Positions 43,906 to 55,465 are shown, counted from the stretch's first letter. The stretch: DNA of 64,000 nt from Patella vulgata (GCF_932274485.2 NC_065881.2:81780702-81844701), one strand, 5' to 3'. Numbers and translations: made by a program. The notes: generated by a model not told the origin, from the sequence alone.

Positions 43906-44511
43906 CAAAATGTCAGTTGTACCAGACAAAATTACAATCACTGAAGTTGTACTTTAAAATGGTGAATCTCTACTGATTATATTCATATTATAATTCAGTT
44001 ATTTAAAATCTTATTGACAGACAAAGAGATTACTTGGACATTAACAATAACCATTAAAACCATCCGTGTAAAGACCAATGAACCGGTTACAGGTTACCCG
44101 GGATACTGATATTTAAAGGTTACGCTATCCAATCAGACTCTCCTTGAGACAATCAACGTGACCAATCATACTAATATTATAGATATGCGTCCGACATCAC
44201 TATCAATATTTTATTAGCCATCACAGTCTCCAATAAGCATTAATATCAATGTTATTACATTAAATGAAATGAATCAGAAAATATTTCCACATATCTTCTC
44301 TCCTCCTCTACATATTATAAACTATATTATAATAAAAACACCACCATATAGCTTATATTTAAAAAAAACCAAAAAACATTAAAATTCTTAAAATAATTAC
44401 TGCCTGCTCCTTCAACACTGATGACAATTTCACAGCAACATTTTAATTTATTTTATGATTTTTGGGGTATTTTTTATTTTATTTTTTTAAGGGGGTGGGG
44501 GGAAGAGATGG
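43906..44511. other. AT-rich intron, nothing assigned
   Basis: No feature recognised. Confidence 0.45.
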
Positions 44512-44816
44512 GTGTTCAGGAAGTAAGACTTTGGCTCGCTAACCTGGAGGTGAACTAAATACAGCAGGATATTCCGGTGTGGTTCCTCTTTGTCAGTGGT
44601 CAGAACAGTGGGCCTGAGACAAAAAAAACCCCGAAGTCACATGTACACACTGGCGTGCACATAAAAGAACCCATGGCAGTTGAAATTCAATTAAGAGTAG
44701 GCTGTAATACTGCTGTAAAGGCAAAATTCCCATCATAGCACACTGTATGGCGTATTCCCGTCTTCATTAGCCAAGTTGGAGCAGAACAGTAGAACGTTAA
44801 ACCCCATTTCATTTGT
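44512..44816 (+). mobile_element. SINE2, decayed
   Basis: AGTAAGACTTTGGCTCGCTA, a deletion over the B box, GTCAGTGGTCAGAACAGTGG, CATAGCACACTGTATGGCGT, AGTAGAACGTTAAACCCCAT. Confidence 0.85.
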
Positions 44817-45787
44817 TTTTTGTTTTGTTTTTTTTTGTTTCCCCTATTATTCATCCTTATTACCTGTTGTATATGTCTATATATTCTGGATATTTGTCAT
44901 ATTCACTTCCTCATTATTACTTATTATACAGGAAGCAAGATTTATAAACATTTTTATTCTTGTTTTCTTATCCTACATACTGTTCTTTAAAGATACATTA
45001 TTAGGGGGGCCCACCATAAATAAATATCTCCAAATATCCCGACAATTACGCCACAATATTTATAATTATGCCAAGCCTCAAATCAGTTTCACACAATTAT
45101 AGTCACTAAATAAACGATCATGTTGTACTTAATAAGCTATGACCATTAATCATCTATAAATAATAGACTGAAATTGGTTCCAAGTGTCATCCATAACATC
45201 CAGACACTTTTGAATAAAAGATAGGTTATGTGCCCTTGTTTTGAAATTAGTCTCGCTTAACCAGTATATCGACCATTCTACGTCTGATTGACAGGTCATT
45301 ATAATCAAGACTACTTTTTTACGAAACATAACAGAAAGCTAGAACAAGAAATTGAATTTAGAAATAAGCACGTTAGCTAGCTCAACAATTGTTTTAAGAA
45401 GCTTGTAAAAGTAAAATGAAACTACTGCTAGTATCATGTTCCTGTCTAAACCGAGTGATTCAGAGATATTATTTGTACTAAACCAAAAGATGCCGCTCTT
45501 AACGGTACAGTTAATGATAAAGCGATTTAAAAAATAAAACGAACGTAATTTCTAAATCTGCTGTAATAACCAAGAAGCGTAATTTTACCGCTATTCAAAA
45601 TCGTCAGCAATAAATTTTTTACGGCTGTAATAGTTGACAGATTTGTAGAGAATTGCACGTGCCATGGCTATTTATAGTATCATACTGTCAGAAAGTTGGT
45701 CTCGACACGGCGAATGTGCACGCTTCAGTGGTAGTCTCGAACTATCAGCGGTGGACTGTATTTCTGTAGAGTGCATGGGTCACCCTA
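44817..45787. other. Intronic DNA, nothing assigned
   Basis: TTAAAGATACATTATTA at 44990 looks like a bare MITE A left tip but no body follows. The forward frame starting in SINE2 is T-rich and not a gene. Confidence 0.4.
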
Positions 45788-46083
45788 ACATTATGTAAGA
45801 TTTAGTTAAAGAGCTAGCCATTCTTGCTATAATAGTTCCAGAATAGATAATGTAAAATGAATAATTTGAAAATTTCATTCAAATTACTCTTTTGCGAGCG
45901 AAGATATTAGAATATGGCTGAACCGTTCTAATCTATTTAATATCAGAGAAATCTGATGCCATCAAGAGTTGGTTATGACCTGGATCAGTTAATTAATGTC
46001 TTATTAATAATTTAGAAAACATTTCAGGCCTAAGTAAAGACATGCAATAGGCAGATTTAGCTCTTGCATAAGGTATGTTTAAT
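45788..46083 (+). mobile_element. MITE A variant with internal deletion
   Basis: TAACATTATGTAAGATTTAG to TTGCATAAGGTATGTTTAA. The middle between AAGATATTAG and AATATGGCTG is missing relative to the 35.7 kb copy. Confidence 0.82.
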
Positions 46084-46399
46084 TGTAATACAAATACAAA
46101 TTGTTTAAACCATTAAAAATAAAACGAATGTCCACACAGATTCAAAGATGTAATTTTACTTTGGTCGCTTTGTGACTGACATATGATAATTTTTGTTGCT
46201 ATGGTTACATGTACAATTCAGTGTGGGAGAATATTGCTCTCGGGCAGCAAGGTTTCCGCTAGTGTAAACCAGACTGAAAAATCCAGTGGAACTTTCTCTG
46301 CCAAAACCAGGAGCAAACATTGGACCTCCAGCCCCATGTATTCACTAAGCCCCCTGCTGCTACCGTGCCAGGTTAAGACATATGGAGGCCCTGGCAAAG

Positions 46400-46765
46400 T
46401 TAAAGGGCCATTAGGTAAGATTAGATAAAGTGCTGACAGTTCCCGCTATAATTGTTAAAAAAAAGATAATGAAAACAGAATATGCTGAAAATTTCCGTCA
46501 AATTGCTTCATTCTGTACTGGGATTTTAGCGATTCAATTTCAGACTAGCCTGTTTGTAAAATAATAAACAAAGTCTTGATTATCCATTTTTACATTAAAT
46601 TATCCATCACAAAATGTATCCTCTAAATATTGAGGCTAAAAATGGCATCGAGAGTTGATTATGGTCAGGATAAGTTAATTAATGTCTAATTATTAATTTA
46701 TATAACATTTAAGACCTAAAGAAAGACCTGAAATAAGCAGATTTGCTCTTGCATAATGTATGTTT
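46400..46765 (+). mobile_element. MITE A copy
   Basis: TTAAAGGGCCATTAGGTAAG to TTGCATAATGTATGTTTAA; left end mutated. Confidence 0.85.
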
Positions 46766-46870
46766 AAGCAAATGTAGGCTCAGGTCATCCCAGCCCCCCT
46801 TTCAAAAATTGGTTATGTTTATACACGTACTGAAATTCAATTATATAAAAACATTTTTATTGACCTGATT

Positions 46871-47100
46871 CAGTGATTCTCAACCAGTGTGTCGCGACAC
46901 ACAGGTGTGCTAAAAGATCTTCCTAAGTGTGCCGTGAAATTTTGAACGGCACACTAAGAAAATGTGAAAAACCATGTGATTCCAATTGAGTATTCACTGG
47001 TGTTCATATTTGTGTTGGTTTTTTTTCATTTAGTCTTTCTATGTGTCTATGGTTGTATTCAAATAATTTTCATATACATATTTAGCCAGATGTGCTGTTA
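46871..47100. mobile_element. hAT-like element, one end only
   Basis: CAGTGATTCTCAACCAGTGT and GAACGGCACACTAAGAAAAT as at 7916. The right end (GGTTGAGAACCACTG) is absent. Confidence 0.85.
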
Positions 47101-47780
47101 TTTTTTTATGTGATCTAAATGTACAACATATTATTAAACAAAAACGTACAATATCGAATCAATGAATGTTCAATGATTAACAATGTATGTCATATATCAA
47201 TTATAAAGGAGTATCCCCAGCAACAAACTTCACCACACTGTATAAGCTGCAATTTCATATTTTTAAGTTATATTTTTAAAATTTATTAAAATAAAGCCTT
47301 AAAATAGATGGTATCCATAAACCGTCCTACCTTGTTAAAGAATAATCCTATTAATCCTATAAGTCACTATTTCCAGCTGAGAAATTGGCAAAAATATCAT
47401 TTTGAACTTCGAATTCCAACGTTTGAAGGTAGCTAATGCATGGAGGCAATAGGAAAACAATGGAGGTAATTGTGTTATTATTTCCTGTGTCAATGATTTT
47501 TAAGGGTGGGAAATAATGCCCATGGTCGTATAATAGTGAGTTGATAACCTATTGAGCAAAAGACAGAAATAATTATGTTTTGACTTTCTTAGAAAATATG
47601 AAATTGTCGCTTTAATAACAAATATAATCCAGAATGCGTTTCAGGCTACTCGCCCTTCATCAGCTCGTATTTTAACAATAACATAAAAAATAATCTGAGT
47701 AGGTATCTTATATATACAATCTTTGGCGAATGCGCCTTAAGTGTTATATCGGATTAATATATCCCTGGATTGTGATTATA

Positions 47781-49294
47781 TACTGAATGCCATGGAAAAC
47801 GCATCACTTAGTTTTTCGTATAACAAAATGATCCTGTAAACATATCTTATTTATTTTGCTTCTTATTGTGAACAATATTCAAATGGGAACAGATCAATAA
47901 CAGCACATTTGTACACTTATGGATGTTTAATCTGTAATCAAAGGTACAAAGTCAGAGGTGTCAAAACCAAAAGTATGACACAGATGTCAGTAGCGTGTGT
48001 GTCCTCCACTTACGCACGCTGTGCAGCGATGTGACATGGAATTATCCAATGTTTGAAAGAAGGCCTGGGGCAAATTGTTCCATTCTTGGATAAGAGCAGC
48101 TTCTAAAGCAGCAATGGTGTGCATCTATGGTCTCCGATACAGATAGCGTCCAATCTCATCCCAGACATGTTCTATCGGTGCCATGTCCGGAGACATGGCT
48201 GGCCAGTCCAAGACATTGATGTTGTTAGCAGCCAGATAGTCCATACTTAAACGGGCGGTATGCGGACGTGCATTATCCTGTTGGAAGTGCTGAAGTTGTG
48301 GGTGCGCTCAAAACATCGGAACAACAATTGGTTGCAAGACATCATCACGGTAGGCTACAGCATTAACGCGACCCCTGCAAATGTGTAGGGCGGTCCGGTG
48401 ATGAAATGTGAAGCCTCCCCACACCATTACACTTCCCCCACCCCATCGATTCGTTTCGAAGACGCAGTAGTCTGCAAGACGTTCCCCAATACGTCTCCAC
48501 ACACGTTGATGGCCATCAGCGTGATAAATATGAAGGCGACTCTCATCACTGAAGAGCACACTTTGCCAGTCTACTCTTCTCCATGTCTGGTGTCCTTGAG
48601 CCCATATCAAACGCCGCTGACGGTGATGATCCCTGAGGATAGCTCCAACATAAGGTCGTCGTGCACGGAGTCCTACTTCTCTTAGACGACGTCTTACGGT
48701 GTTGGCACTTACTGGTCCTTGTCTTCCGACGACTGCTGCACCTGTTCGAGTCGCTGGGCGGAATCTGTCATGCAGATGAGTGACCCGGATGTAGCGGTCT
48801 TGAGCCTGGGCGTTGTGGGCCAGGAAGTTGACGGTCATGTGTTTATCCAGTAACTCGAACACGTTCCACCGACCTTACAATAGTGGACTGATGACAATTG
48901 AAGTGTCTGGCAATAGCACATGTAGACATGCCAGCCCTGGACATTCCCATGGCTTCATTCCGTTGATTTTCAGTAAGTCTCGGCATCTCTAGCTCGATTC
49001 CTTCACACGTCCAACAACAAATTACGACAGATTGACATTTCACAGTTCATGTACTGCACATTAAGTTGAAAACATGCTTTTAAAGGGCTCACACACAATG
49101 CTGCACGTGAATATTGGGTTTTTCATGTGCATCTCGTGCAATTTTTTTTTTTGCACACAGGTCGATATTTTTTGCGTTTGGGAGCATTGTGTGAAACAAT
49201 TGTTCATAGTATTGCATAATATTATACATACAAAACCACCTAGTAATAAAATATTTGGGAAAAAAAAGTGATGCGTTTTCCATGGCGCTCAGTA
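47781..49294 (-). mobile_element. Tc1-like transposon, inactive
   Basis: The ends TACTGAATGCCATGG and its near-complement CCATGGCGCTCAGTA continue inward as AAAACGCATCACT on both sides (~30 bp). TA lies on both flanks, as Tc1/mariner requires. ~1.5 kb, the usual size. Confidence 0.92.
47987..48986 (-). pseudogene. Tc1 transposase pseudogene (DD34E)
   Basis: Starts MPRLTENQRNEAMGM with a paired-like helix-turn-helix (CAIARHFNCHQSTI), then RRLREVGLRARRPYVG. The catalytic block has VLFSDESR (first Asp), QQDNARPHTA (second Asp) and, 34 residues on, the Glu of PIEHVWDE. WGGFTFHHRT marks the usual WGG segment. Length (~333 codons) is normal. A frameshift near 48860 separates the DNA-binding part from the catalytic part, and two in-frame stops interrupt the catalytic and C-terminal part (just before AHPQLQHF and after GRYLYRRP), so it is dead. 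Plain DNA transposon. Confidence 0.93.
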
Positions 49295-49599
49295 TATAAA
49301 AAAATTAGTGTAAAAATAATCCCTGTTCTGGATTATATTTGTTATTAAACTATACAGTGTTGTGAAGTTTGTTGCTGGGGATACTCCTTTATAATTATTC
49401 TACACGGACTGGCTCCTGCACTTCCCCGGATGCATCACTGAGATCCGAACCTGCCTGCACTGTTTTAGGGAATCTTCCGCCCTCCTATTCTTTTCAAGTG
49501 TGGGGGTTTTATCATCTCCTACTTGGAACCTTGTATCAAATATCAATTGATGTTATGTTAACTTCAATGAAATTGTTGCCTTTTCTGCACTTAAAGATT

Positions 49600-50155
49600 C
49601 AAGTCTAATTTGGTTTACGCCTCTGCTAAAGCGTGGAATGAGAGAGAGAGAGAGAAATTGGGTTTAACGTCCACCCGACACAAACTAGGTCATTTAGGGA
49701 CTAACATTTGGTTTAATTTTATTTCAATAATTCGCTTGAACGCAGGGGTCTTTAGCAGTGGGAGGAAACCGGAGGACCCAGAGAAAACCCATGAGGTTAG
49801 ACAGGCAACCGTACTCCTTGTCACGTACAACTGGGGATTCGAGAACCACGCCAGTTGACTCAATGACAGGCCTTATGATATAGCGCGCACATGCTAACCA
49901 TTTGGCCATCCAACCCCCCAAGTGTGGAATAAGTTACCTGGGATCATGTTGCTGTTTTTAAAAAGAATCTAAAAACTGAAGTTTTTAAATGTGCTTTTAA
50001 AATATGAACTTGTTGACATTTTAGTTTTTCAAAACTATCGGTTTACGTTATATGTATTTTAATTGTAAATAGCGCCCTGGAGCAGCTTATTAGCTGTAAC
50101 ACTCAGTGCTATACCAAATTGATTATCATTATTATTAACATTATTAAAGTCACCT
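49600..50155 (+). pseudogene. Probable LINE 3' end, split by a SINE1
   Basis: Joining across the SINE1 gives CTCTGCTAAAGCGTGG then AATAAGTTACCTGGG, which reads SAKAWNKLPG. An A-W-N-x-L-P motif is common at the C-terminus of Jockey- or CR1-type ORF2 proteins. The 3' region has GTAAATAGCGCCCTGGAG and ends in an ATTATT-type run. Too little remains to assign a clade. Confidence 0.45.
49640..49919 (-). mobile_element. SINE1, full length, in the LINE relic
   Basis: GA tail to ATTTGGCCATCCAACCCCCC. Flanked by AAGCGTGGAAT and AAGTGTGGAAT (49629-49639, 49920-49930), one difference. Confidence 0.92.
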
Positions 50156-50484
50156 TCAGTGCTCAACAATGCCATTGTTGTGTTGATGTGTTTTGTTAAA
50201 TTTAAATTTTAGTCAGATATTTATATAATTCATGTTGTTGTAAAACAATTTTCTCTATTCTAACTTTCAAAGGGGTCCTTGGTGCATGTGCGACATGTGC
50301 ACCACGGGTAATCTGCCACCGTGGTGCACCCTACTGAATGATAAACATGAAGGTAGATGTGTTTTATTACCATAAAATCAAGAACAGTTTTCAGATATTA
50401 TTTTGTTATAATCACATTTTTGTTTATGAATCCTAAACATTGCCCACATGTAATCATTGGGTTTTTGTTAGCCTAAAAAAGAAC
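50156..50484. other. Intronic DNA, nothing assigned
   Basis: Contains GTGCATGTGCGACATGTGCA, a small imperfect inverted repeat. No gene. Confidence 0.4.
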
Positions 50485-50970
50485 AATGATCAATAATAGC
50501 TCTCTCAACAAGACACAACAGGATCAAAAGCTCCCTAAACAAGACCCAAACCAATCAATAGCTCCCTAAACAAGACCCAACATGCTCAATAGCTCCCTAA
50601 GCAAGACCTAACCCATTTAATAGCTCCCTAAACAAGACCAAATCAAATTAAACAAGACTTTAAGCAAGACTCAACCTGATCAATAGCTCCTTAAACAAGA
50701 CTCAGCTCAATCACATAGCTCCCTAAACGCAACCCAAACCAATCAGTAGCTCCCTTAACAAAACCCAACCCAATCATGATCAGTAGCTCCCTTAAACACA
50801 ACTCAACCCAATCAGTAGCTCCCTAAACAAGACCAACCTGATCAGTAGCTCCCTGAACAAGATTCAGCCCTATTATTAACTCTCTATATAAACAAGCTGA
50901 TCAGTAGCTCCCTAAACCCAACCCAACCTAATCAGTAGCTCCCTAAACAAGACTCAACACGGTAAACAGC
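50485..50970. repeat. Minisatellite, ~30-33-bp unit, about 14 copies
   Basis: Unit: AATAGCTCCCTAAACAAGAC plus CCAACCCAATC, quite variable. Confidence 0.88.
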
Positions 50971-51044
50971 TCTGCTACCATTAAATCATCAAAAACACTT
51001 GAAAGTTAATATAATGCATATTTTATTCCAAAGCAATGGGAGAG

Positions 51045-51046
51045 AG

Positions 51047-51094
<48 letters not shown>

Positions 51095-51362
51095 AATGTC
51101 CAGTCCACTCGACACAAACTAGGTCATTTTGGGACTAACATATGGTTCATATGGTTCGATTTTCTTTCAAAAATTCGCTTGTGCGTAGGGGTCTTTAGCA
51201 GTGGGAGGAAACCTGAGGACCTGGAGAAAACTCACATGGTTGGACAGGCGACCCTACTCCTTGTCACGTACAACTGGGGAATTGAAACCAAGCCAGTTGA
51301 CTCAATGACAGACTTTATGATACAGCGCGCACGTGCTAACCATTCAACCATCCAACCTCCCA
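51045..51362 (-). mobile_element. SINE1, full length
   Basis: A ~45-bp GA tail, small duplications (GTCCAGTCCACTCG; CATATGGTTCATATGGTTC), then core and head to CATTCAACCATCCAACC. The 148-residue forward frame over it is not a gene. Confidence 0.9.
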
Positions 51363-51402
51363 CAAAGTTAACAATGTTAGGGATTGGTAGTTTAATAGCA
51401 CT

Positions 51403-51748
51403 TGGGAGCCACAATGGCCAAGTGGGTAGGACACTGGATCGCTAGTCTGGAGTTCGAGTGTTTGATCCCTGCATTTGCCGAGAAAGTTCATCAGGATTTT
51501 CCGATGTAGTTTCCCCTTGACAAGGACAGCTGTCTAGTTGTTTGGATGGGACAAAAAATGAGGTCCCGTGTAGACACTGGCGTGCACGTAAAAGATCCCT
51601 TGGAATTCGATATAAGAGTAGGCCATAGTGCCTCTGTCTGGGCAAAATTTCACTCATAGCACAATGTATGGCGTATGCCTGTCTTCATTAGCCCAGTATA
51701 GGAGCAGAACAGTAGGATATTAAATCCCATTTCATTTCATTTTATTTC
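51403..51748 (+). mobile_element. SINE2, full length
   Basis: GGGAGCCACAATGGCCAAGT (A box), GTGTTTGATCCCTGC (B box), AGTAGGATATTAAATCCCAT and (ATTTC)n. Flanked by AATAGCACT at 51394-51402 and 51749-51757. Confidence 0.92.
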
Positions 51749-51984
51749 AATAGCACTATTTATGCGAAGTATTATACAATTCGTCCTCACCAGGTCCATT
51801 ATGGCAGCAATTAAAATTTATTATCAATTGACATCAAACAAATTCTTGCCACTTTTATTGAAATGACATACCGATGTTATCTTAATAAATAATGTAAATA
51901 AAACGTGTGCACAGCAGATTGTACAATAATAAATTACTATTGATTAACTCTCTCCTTATTTTGCGGCTGACTAATAACCACTCA

Positions 51985-52300
51985 TGAAGTACGTACTCAT
52001 ACACTTATAAACAATAATATAGCCTTTTGGGCGAATTTGAAAATGATTTCGTATTTTCTGTATGCAATACGTACTCATACACTTACAAAGCCTTTCAGGT
52101 GGATTTGAAAATGAGTTCGTATTTTCTGTATGAACAATATTACAGCCTTTCAGGCGAATCTGAAAATGAGTTCATATTTTCTGTATGAAATATGCACTGA
52201 TACACTTACAAACAACATAGCCTTTCAGGCGATTTTGAAAATGAGTTTGTATTTTCTGTATGAAATATGTACTGATACAATTACAAACAACAATATAGCC
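51985..52300. repeat. Tandem repeat, ~75-90-bp unit, about 4 copies
   Basis: Blocks ACTCATACACTTACAAA, ATAGCCTTTCAGGCGAAT and TGAAAATGAGTTCGTATTTT, then CTGTATG. Two GTACTCATACAC spacers vary in length. Confidence 0.85.
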
Positions 52301-52301
52301 T

Positions 52302-52436
52302 TCATAATAACACAACCTCTTGGTTTATTATATGCAACGTTTCAATACTCTTACAGGTATCTTTATCAATAGTATTGAAACGTTACATGTAATAAACCAG
52401 GAAGTAGTAAATCCATAAAGTTGTGTTATTATGAAT
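52302..52436. mobile_element. Small palindrome, possible foldback MITE
   Basis: TTGGTTTATTATATGCAACG and TTTCAATACT pair with AGTATTGAAACGTTACATGT and AATAAACCA. The outer TCATAATAACACAAC pairs with GTTGTGTTATTATGA. Loop ~17 bp. Confidence 0.8.
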
Positions 52437-52499
52437 ATTATACCTCTACTTCTAAATGTCATTTAAGGATATTAACAGTATAGCCTTTCGGGGTGGATA

Positions 52500-52903
52500 T
52501 TAAACATACATTATGCAAGAGCTAAATCTGCCTATTTCAGGTCTTTCTTTAGGCCTAAAATGTTATCTAAATTATTAGTTAGACATTAATTAACCTATCC
52601 AGGCCATAATCAACTCTAGATGGCAGCGCTAGCCTGCGATCTTTAGTGGATTGTAAGCCGATTTACTGCATAACTTTCCTTCTCGATTAAACGAGTAAAT
52701 GGATAATCAAGACTATGCTGTTTATCGTACTGACTTTAGTAATGATGACCGAGGCTTATGGGAATTTCAGTCGCTTAGTTCTCGGTTCATAGTGGATCAA
52801 TTTGAATGAAATTTTCAGCAAATTGCCTTTACATTATCTAGTTTTTAACTATTATAGTGAGAACTGCCAACTCGTTACCGAATCTTCCATAATGTATCTT
52901 TAA
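52500..52903 (-). mobile_element. MITE A, young subfamily copy, reversed
   Basis: TTAAACATACATTATGCAAG to CATAATGTATCTTTAA, TTAA at both ends. Partner of 14456-14858. Confidence 0.93.
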
Positions 52904-53277
52904 AATGGGTTTGTATTTATTGCATGACAATGTATATAGGAATTCTGATTAGACGAGTAGTATATCAACCCATGGCAAGACAATAGTTATTTCTTTTGAA
53001 GTGATTCTGGTATCAGCTACTGAAAATGCATGTTTGTTCATTGAGTCAAATTTAGTGAGCTATGTTGCTAAGTGTCACAGAGCAATCAAGCTAATGGAAT
53101 GTTCAGTACTATAGAACGAGTTCTGTTCCTTTTTCGACTCATGGATCCCCGAGGATTCCCACATCTGCATTTAATCTGTTCTGTCAGATTTCCTATATTG
53201 ATGATACTTGGATCATTTTAATAGCCATTCTCATCAGAAACGTGGTATATCAACCCATGTGACTCTGGTATCAGCTG
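52904..53277. other. Intronic DNA with a loose duplication
   Basis: TATATCAACCCATGGCAAGA and TCTGGTATCAGCTACTGAAA have counterparts at 53250-53270 and 53445-53465, so a ~280-bp duplication seems present, interrupted by the SINE2. Confidence 0.5.
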
Positions 53278-53443
53278 GCTTGGTTTCCCCTGTCAGTGGA
53301 ATTCGATATAAGAGTAGGCCGTTGAGCGGATGTCGGGGAAAATTCACCTCATAGCACACTGTATGGCGTATGCCCATCTTCATTAGCCCAGTTCGGAGCA
53401 GAACAGTAGGACGTTAAACTCCATTTTAATTTCATTTCATTTT
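53278..53443 (+). mobile_element. SINE2, 5' and internal truncation
   Basis: TTGGTTTCCCCTGTCAGTGG jumps to AATTCGATATAAGAGTAGGC; end AGTAGGACGTTAAACTCCAT and (ATTTC)n. Confidence 0.85.
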
Positions 53444-53564
53444 GCTTCTGATATCAGCTACTGAAATTATTGCATTGTCCAATTACCAACAATTCCATAT
53501 TGAACTTTCTGTGGCTATCTTTTATTGTTCATGTTGACCGCTTTGTTTTTGAGCACCTCCGCAC

Positions 53565-53777
53565 CCCCCCATAAAACTTCCACTCCACACAAACTGGTCT
53601 TAAGCAGTGGGAGGGAACCGGAGGACCCAGAGAAAAACCATGAGGTTGGACAGGCGACCCTACTCCTTGTCACGTACAACCGGGGAATCAAAACTAGCAA
53701 GTTCACTCAATAACAGGCCTTATAATACAGCGTGCACATGCTAATAAATAACCATTCGGCCATCCACCCCCCCCCCC
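53565..53777 (-). mobile_element. SINE1 short subfamily (SINE1b)
   Basis: AACTTCCACTCCACACAAAC and TGGTCTTAAGCAGTGGGAGG: the tail block between AAACTAGGTCATT and GGGGTCTT is missing, as at 54355. The head ends CATTCGGCCATCCACC and a C run. Confidence 0.87.
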
Positions 53778-54111
53778 CTCTCCCCCAATGCTATAGAAAA
53801 TGATTATTAGTATTATTCATAAGCCAATAAAATGAAACATGTTCTGTGTAATTGGATGAACCAATAAGAACTGCTCTGATGTTTGTTTAATACATGAAAA
53901 TGAATGATAATAAAGCCAGTGATTGGAACTAATTGTAAAAATAACGAAGTCTGTCCCAATACAAATATAAGCCTCATCAACTCAATTAACTTATGACCCT
54001 GTCCATCACATGTCATGGTCAAGAGAGAAGGTGGATGATCGTGGAGTTATAGAACTGTATTATATATTGTAGTCATCAACTAACTGATCATCATGTTCAT
54101 TATCAATATAT
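53778..54111. other. Intronic DNA, nothing assigned
   Basis: AT-rich; the reverse frame 53813-54022 has no recognised content. Confidence 0.4.
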
Positions 54112-54290
54112 AAAGAGAGAGATAGAGAAATAGGGTTTAATGTCCACTCGACACAAACTAGGTTATTTCAGGTCTAACATATGGTTCAATTTTATTTCAA
54201 TAATTTGCTTGCGCATAGGGGTCTTTAGCAGTGGGAGGAAACCGGAGGACCCGGAGAAAATCCACGAGGTTGGACAGGTGACCCTAATCC
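54112..54290 (-). mobile_element. SINE1, 5'-truncated
   Basis: GA tail to GGTTGGACAGGTGACCCTAA; head missing. Confidence 0.87.
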
Positions 54291-54354
54291 CCTAATAGTA
54301 ATACAGAAAACACTGCTATAGAAAATGAAATGGAGTTTAACTTTGGAAAATGCT

Positions 54355-54548
54355 AGAGAGAGAGAGAGAGAGAGCGAGAGTGTTGAACTTCCACTACACA
54401 AACTGGTCTTTAGCAGTGGGAGGGAACCGGAGGACCCGGAGAAAACCCACATGGTTGGACAGGTGACCCTACTCCTTGTCACATACAACCAGGGAATCGA
54501 AACCATGCCAGTTGCAGTTGACTCTGACTCAATGACAGACCTTATATA
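54355..54548 (-). mobile_element. SINE1b, second copy
   Basis: GA tail, AACTTCCACTACACAAAC then TGGTCTTTAGCAGTGGGAGG: the same missing block as at 53565, which makes it a subfamily, not a chance deletion. CAGTTG is duplicated near the head. Confidence 0.87.
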
Positions 54549-54564
54549 TTTAAGGGATAAATTG

Positions 54565-55465
54565 GAGCAAATATAGGATCTGGTATGCCTATGGTCATGG
54601 TACACAATCATAGGATATGGTACGCCTATGGTCACGGTACACAATCATGGGTTCTGATACGCCAATGGTCATGGTACACAATCATGGGTTCTCATATGCC
54701 TATGTCCATGGTACACAATCATAAGGATCTGGTACGCCTCTGGTCATGGTACACAATCATGGTATATGGTACACCTATGGTCATGGTACACAATCATGGT
54801 ATCTGGTACACCTATGGTCATGGTACACAATCTTGGGATCTGGTACGCCTATGGTCATGGTACACAATCATGGGATCTGGTACGCCTATGGTCATGGTAC
54901 ACAATCATGGGATCTGGTATGCCTATGGTCATGGTACACAATCATGGGATCTGGTACGCCTACGGTCATGGTACACAATTTGGGATCTGGTACGCCTATG
55001 GTCATGGTACACAATCATGGGATCTGGTACGCCTACGGTCATGGTACACAATCTTGGGATCTGGTACGCCTATGGTCATGGTACACAATCATGGGATCTG
55101 GTATGCCTATGGTCATGGTACACAATCATGGGATCTGGTATGCCTATGGTCATGGTACACAATCATGGGATCTGGTACACCTATGGTCATGGTACACAAT
55201 CATGGGATCTGGTCATGGTACACAATCTTGGGATCTGGTACGCCTATGGTCATGGTACACAATCATGGGATCTGGTATGCCTATGGTCATGGTACACAAT
55301 CATGGGATCTGGTACGCCTATGGTCATGGTACACAATCATGGGATCTGGTCATGGTACACAATCTTGGGATCTGGTACGCCTATGGTCATGGTACACAAT
55401 CATGGGATCTGGTATGCCTATGGTCATGGTACACAATCATGGGATCTGGTACGCCTATGATCATG
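54565..55465. repeat. Minisatellite, 37-bp unit, about 24 copies
   Basis: Unit: GGGATCTGGTACGCCTATGG plus TCATGGTACACAATCAT. Several units lack ACGCCTATGG. All three forward frames stay open (245-291 residues) because the unit holds no stop and its length is not a multiple of three. No start context, so not coding. Confidence 0.95.

Larger units (their letters stand above)
47616..49344. mobile_element. Middle TTAA-bounded element of the nest
   Basis: TAACAAATATAATCCAGAA at the left is repeated in complement at the right (TTCTGGATTATATTTGTTA). TTAA at 47612-47615 and 49345-49348. Its own length is only ~215 bp once the Tc1 is taken out. Confidence 0.85.
47199..49396. mobile_element. Outer MITE of a three-level nest
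   Basis: Terminal repeats AATTATAAAGGAGTATCCCC, then AGCAACAAACTTCAC: direct at 47199 and complementary ending at ~49396. The inner part of the arms (GCAATTTCATATTTT at 47250; AAAATATGAAATTGTCGC at 47593) pairs too, so the right arm was split at ~47612 by the middle element. Unsplit length ~460 bp. Confidence 0.85.

Noticed and set aside
43447-43957. Leucine- and tryptophan-rich forward frames resembling a membrane protein
   Set aside because: They translate the 25-bp satellite; hydrophobicity follows from the unit.
44990-45010. Another MITE A copy from TTAAAGATACATTATTA
   Set aside because: Only the first ~15 bases match; no body or second end follows.
46183-46428. 81-residue forward frame
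   Set aside because: It overlaps SINE2-like core words (ACTTTCTCTGCC, GGAGCAAACATTGGACC) and runs into MITE A; no domain.
50999-51445. 148-residue forward frame
   Set aside because: It reads through a GA tract and a reversed SINE1; similar frames occur over many SINE1 copies.
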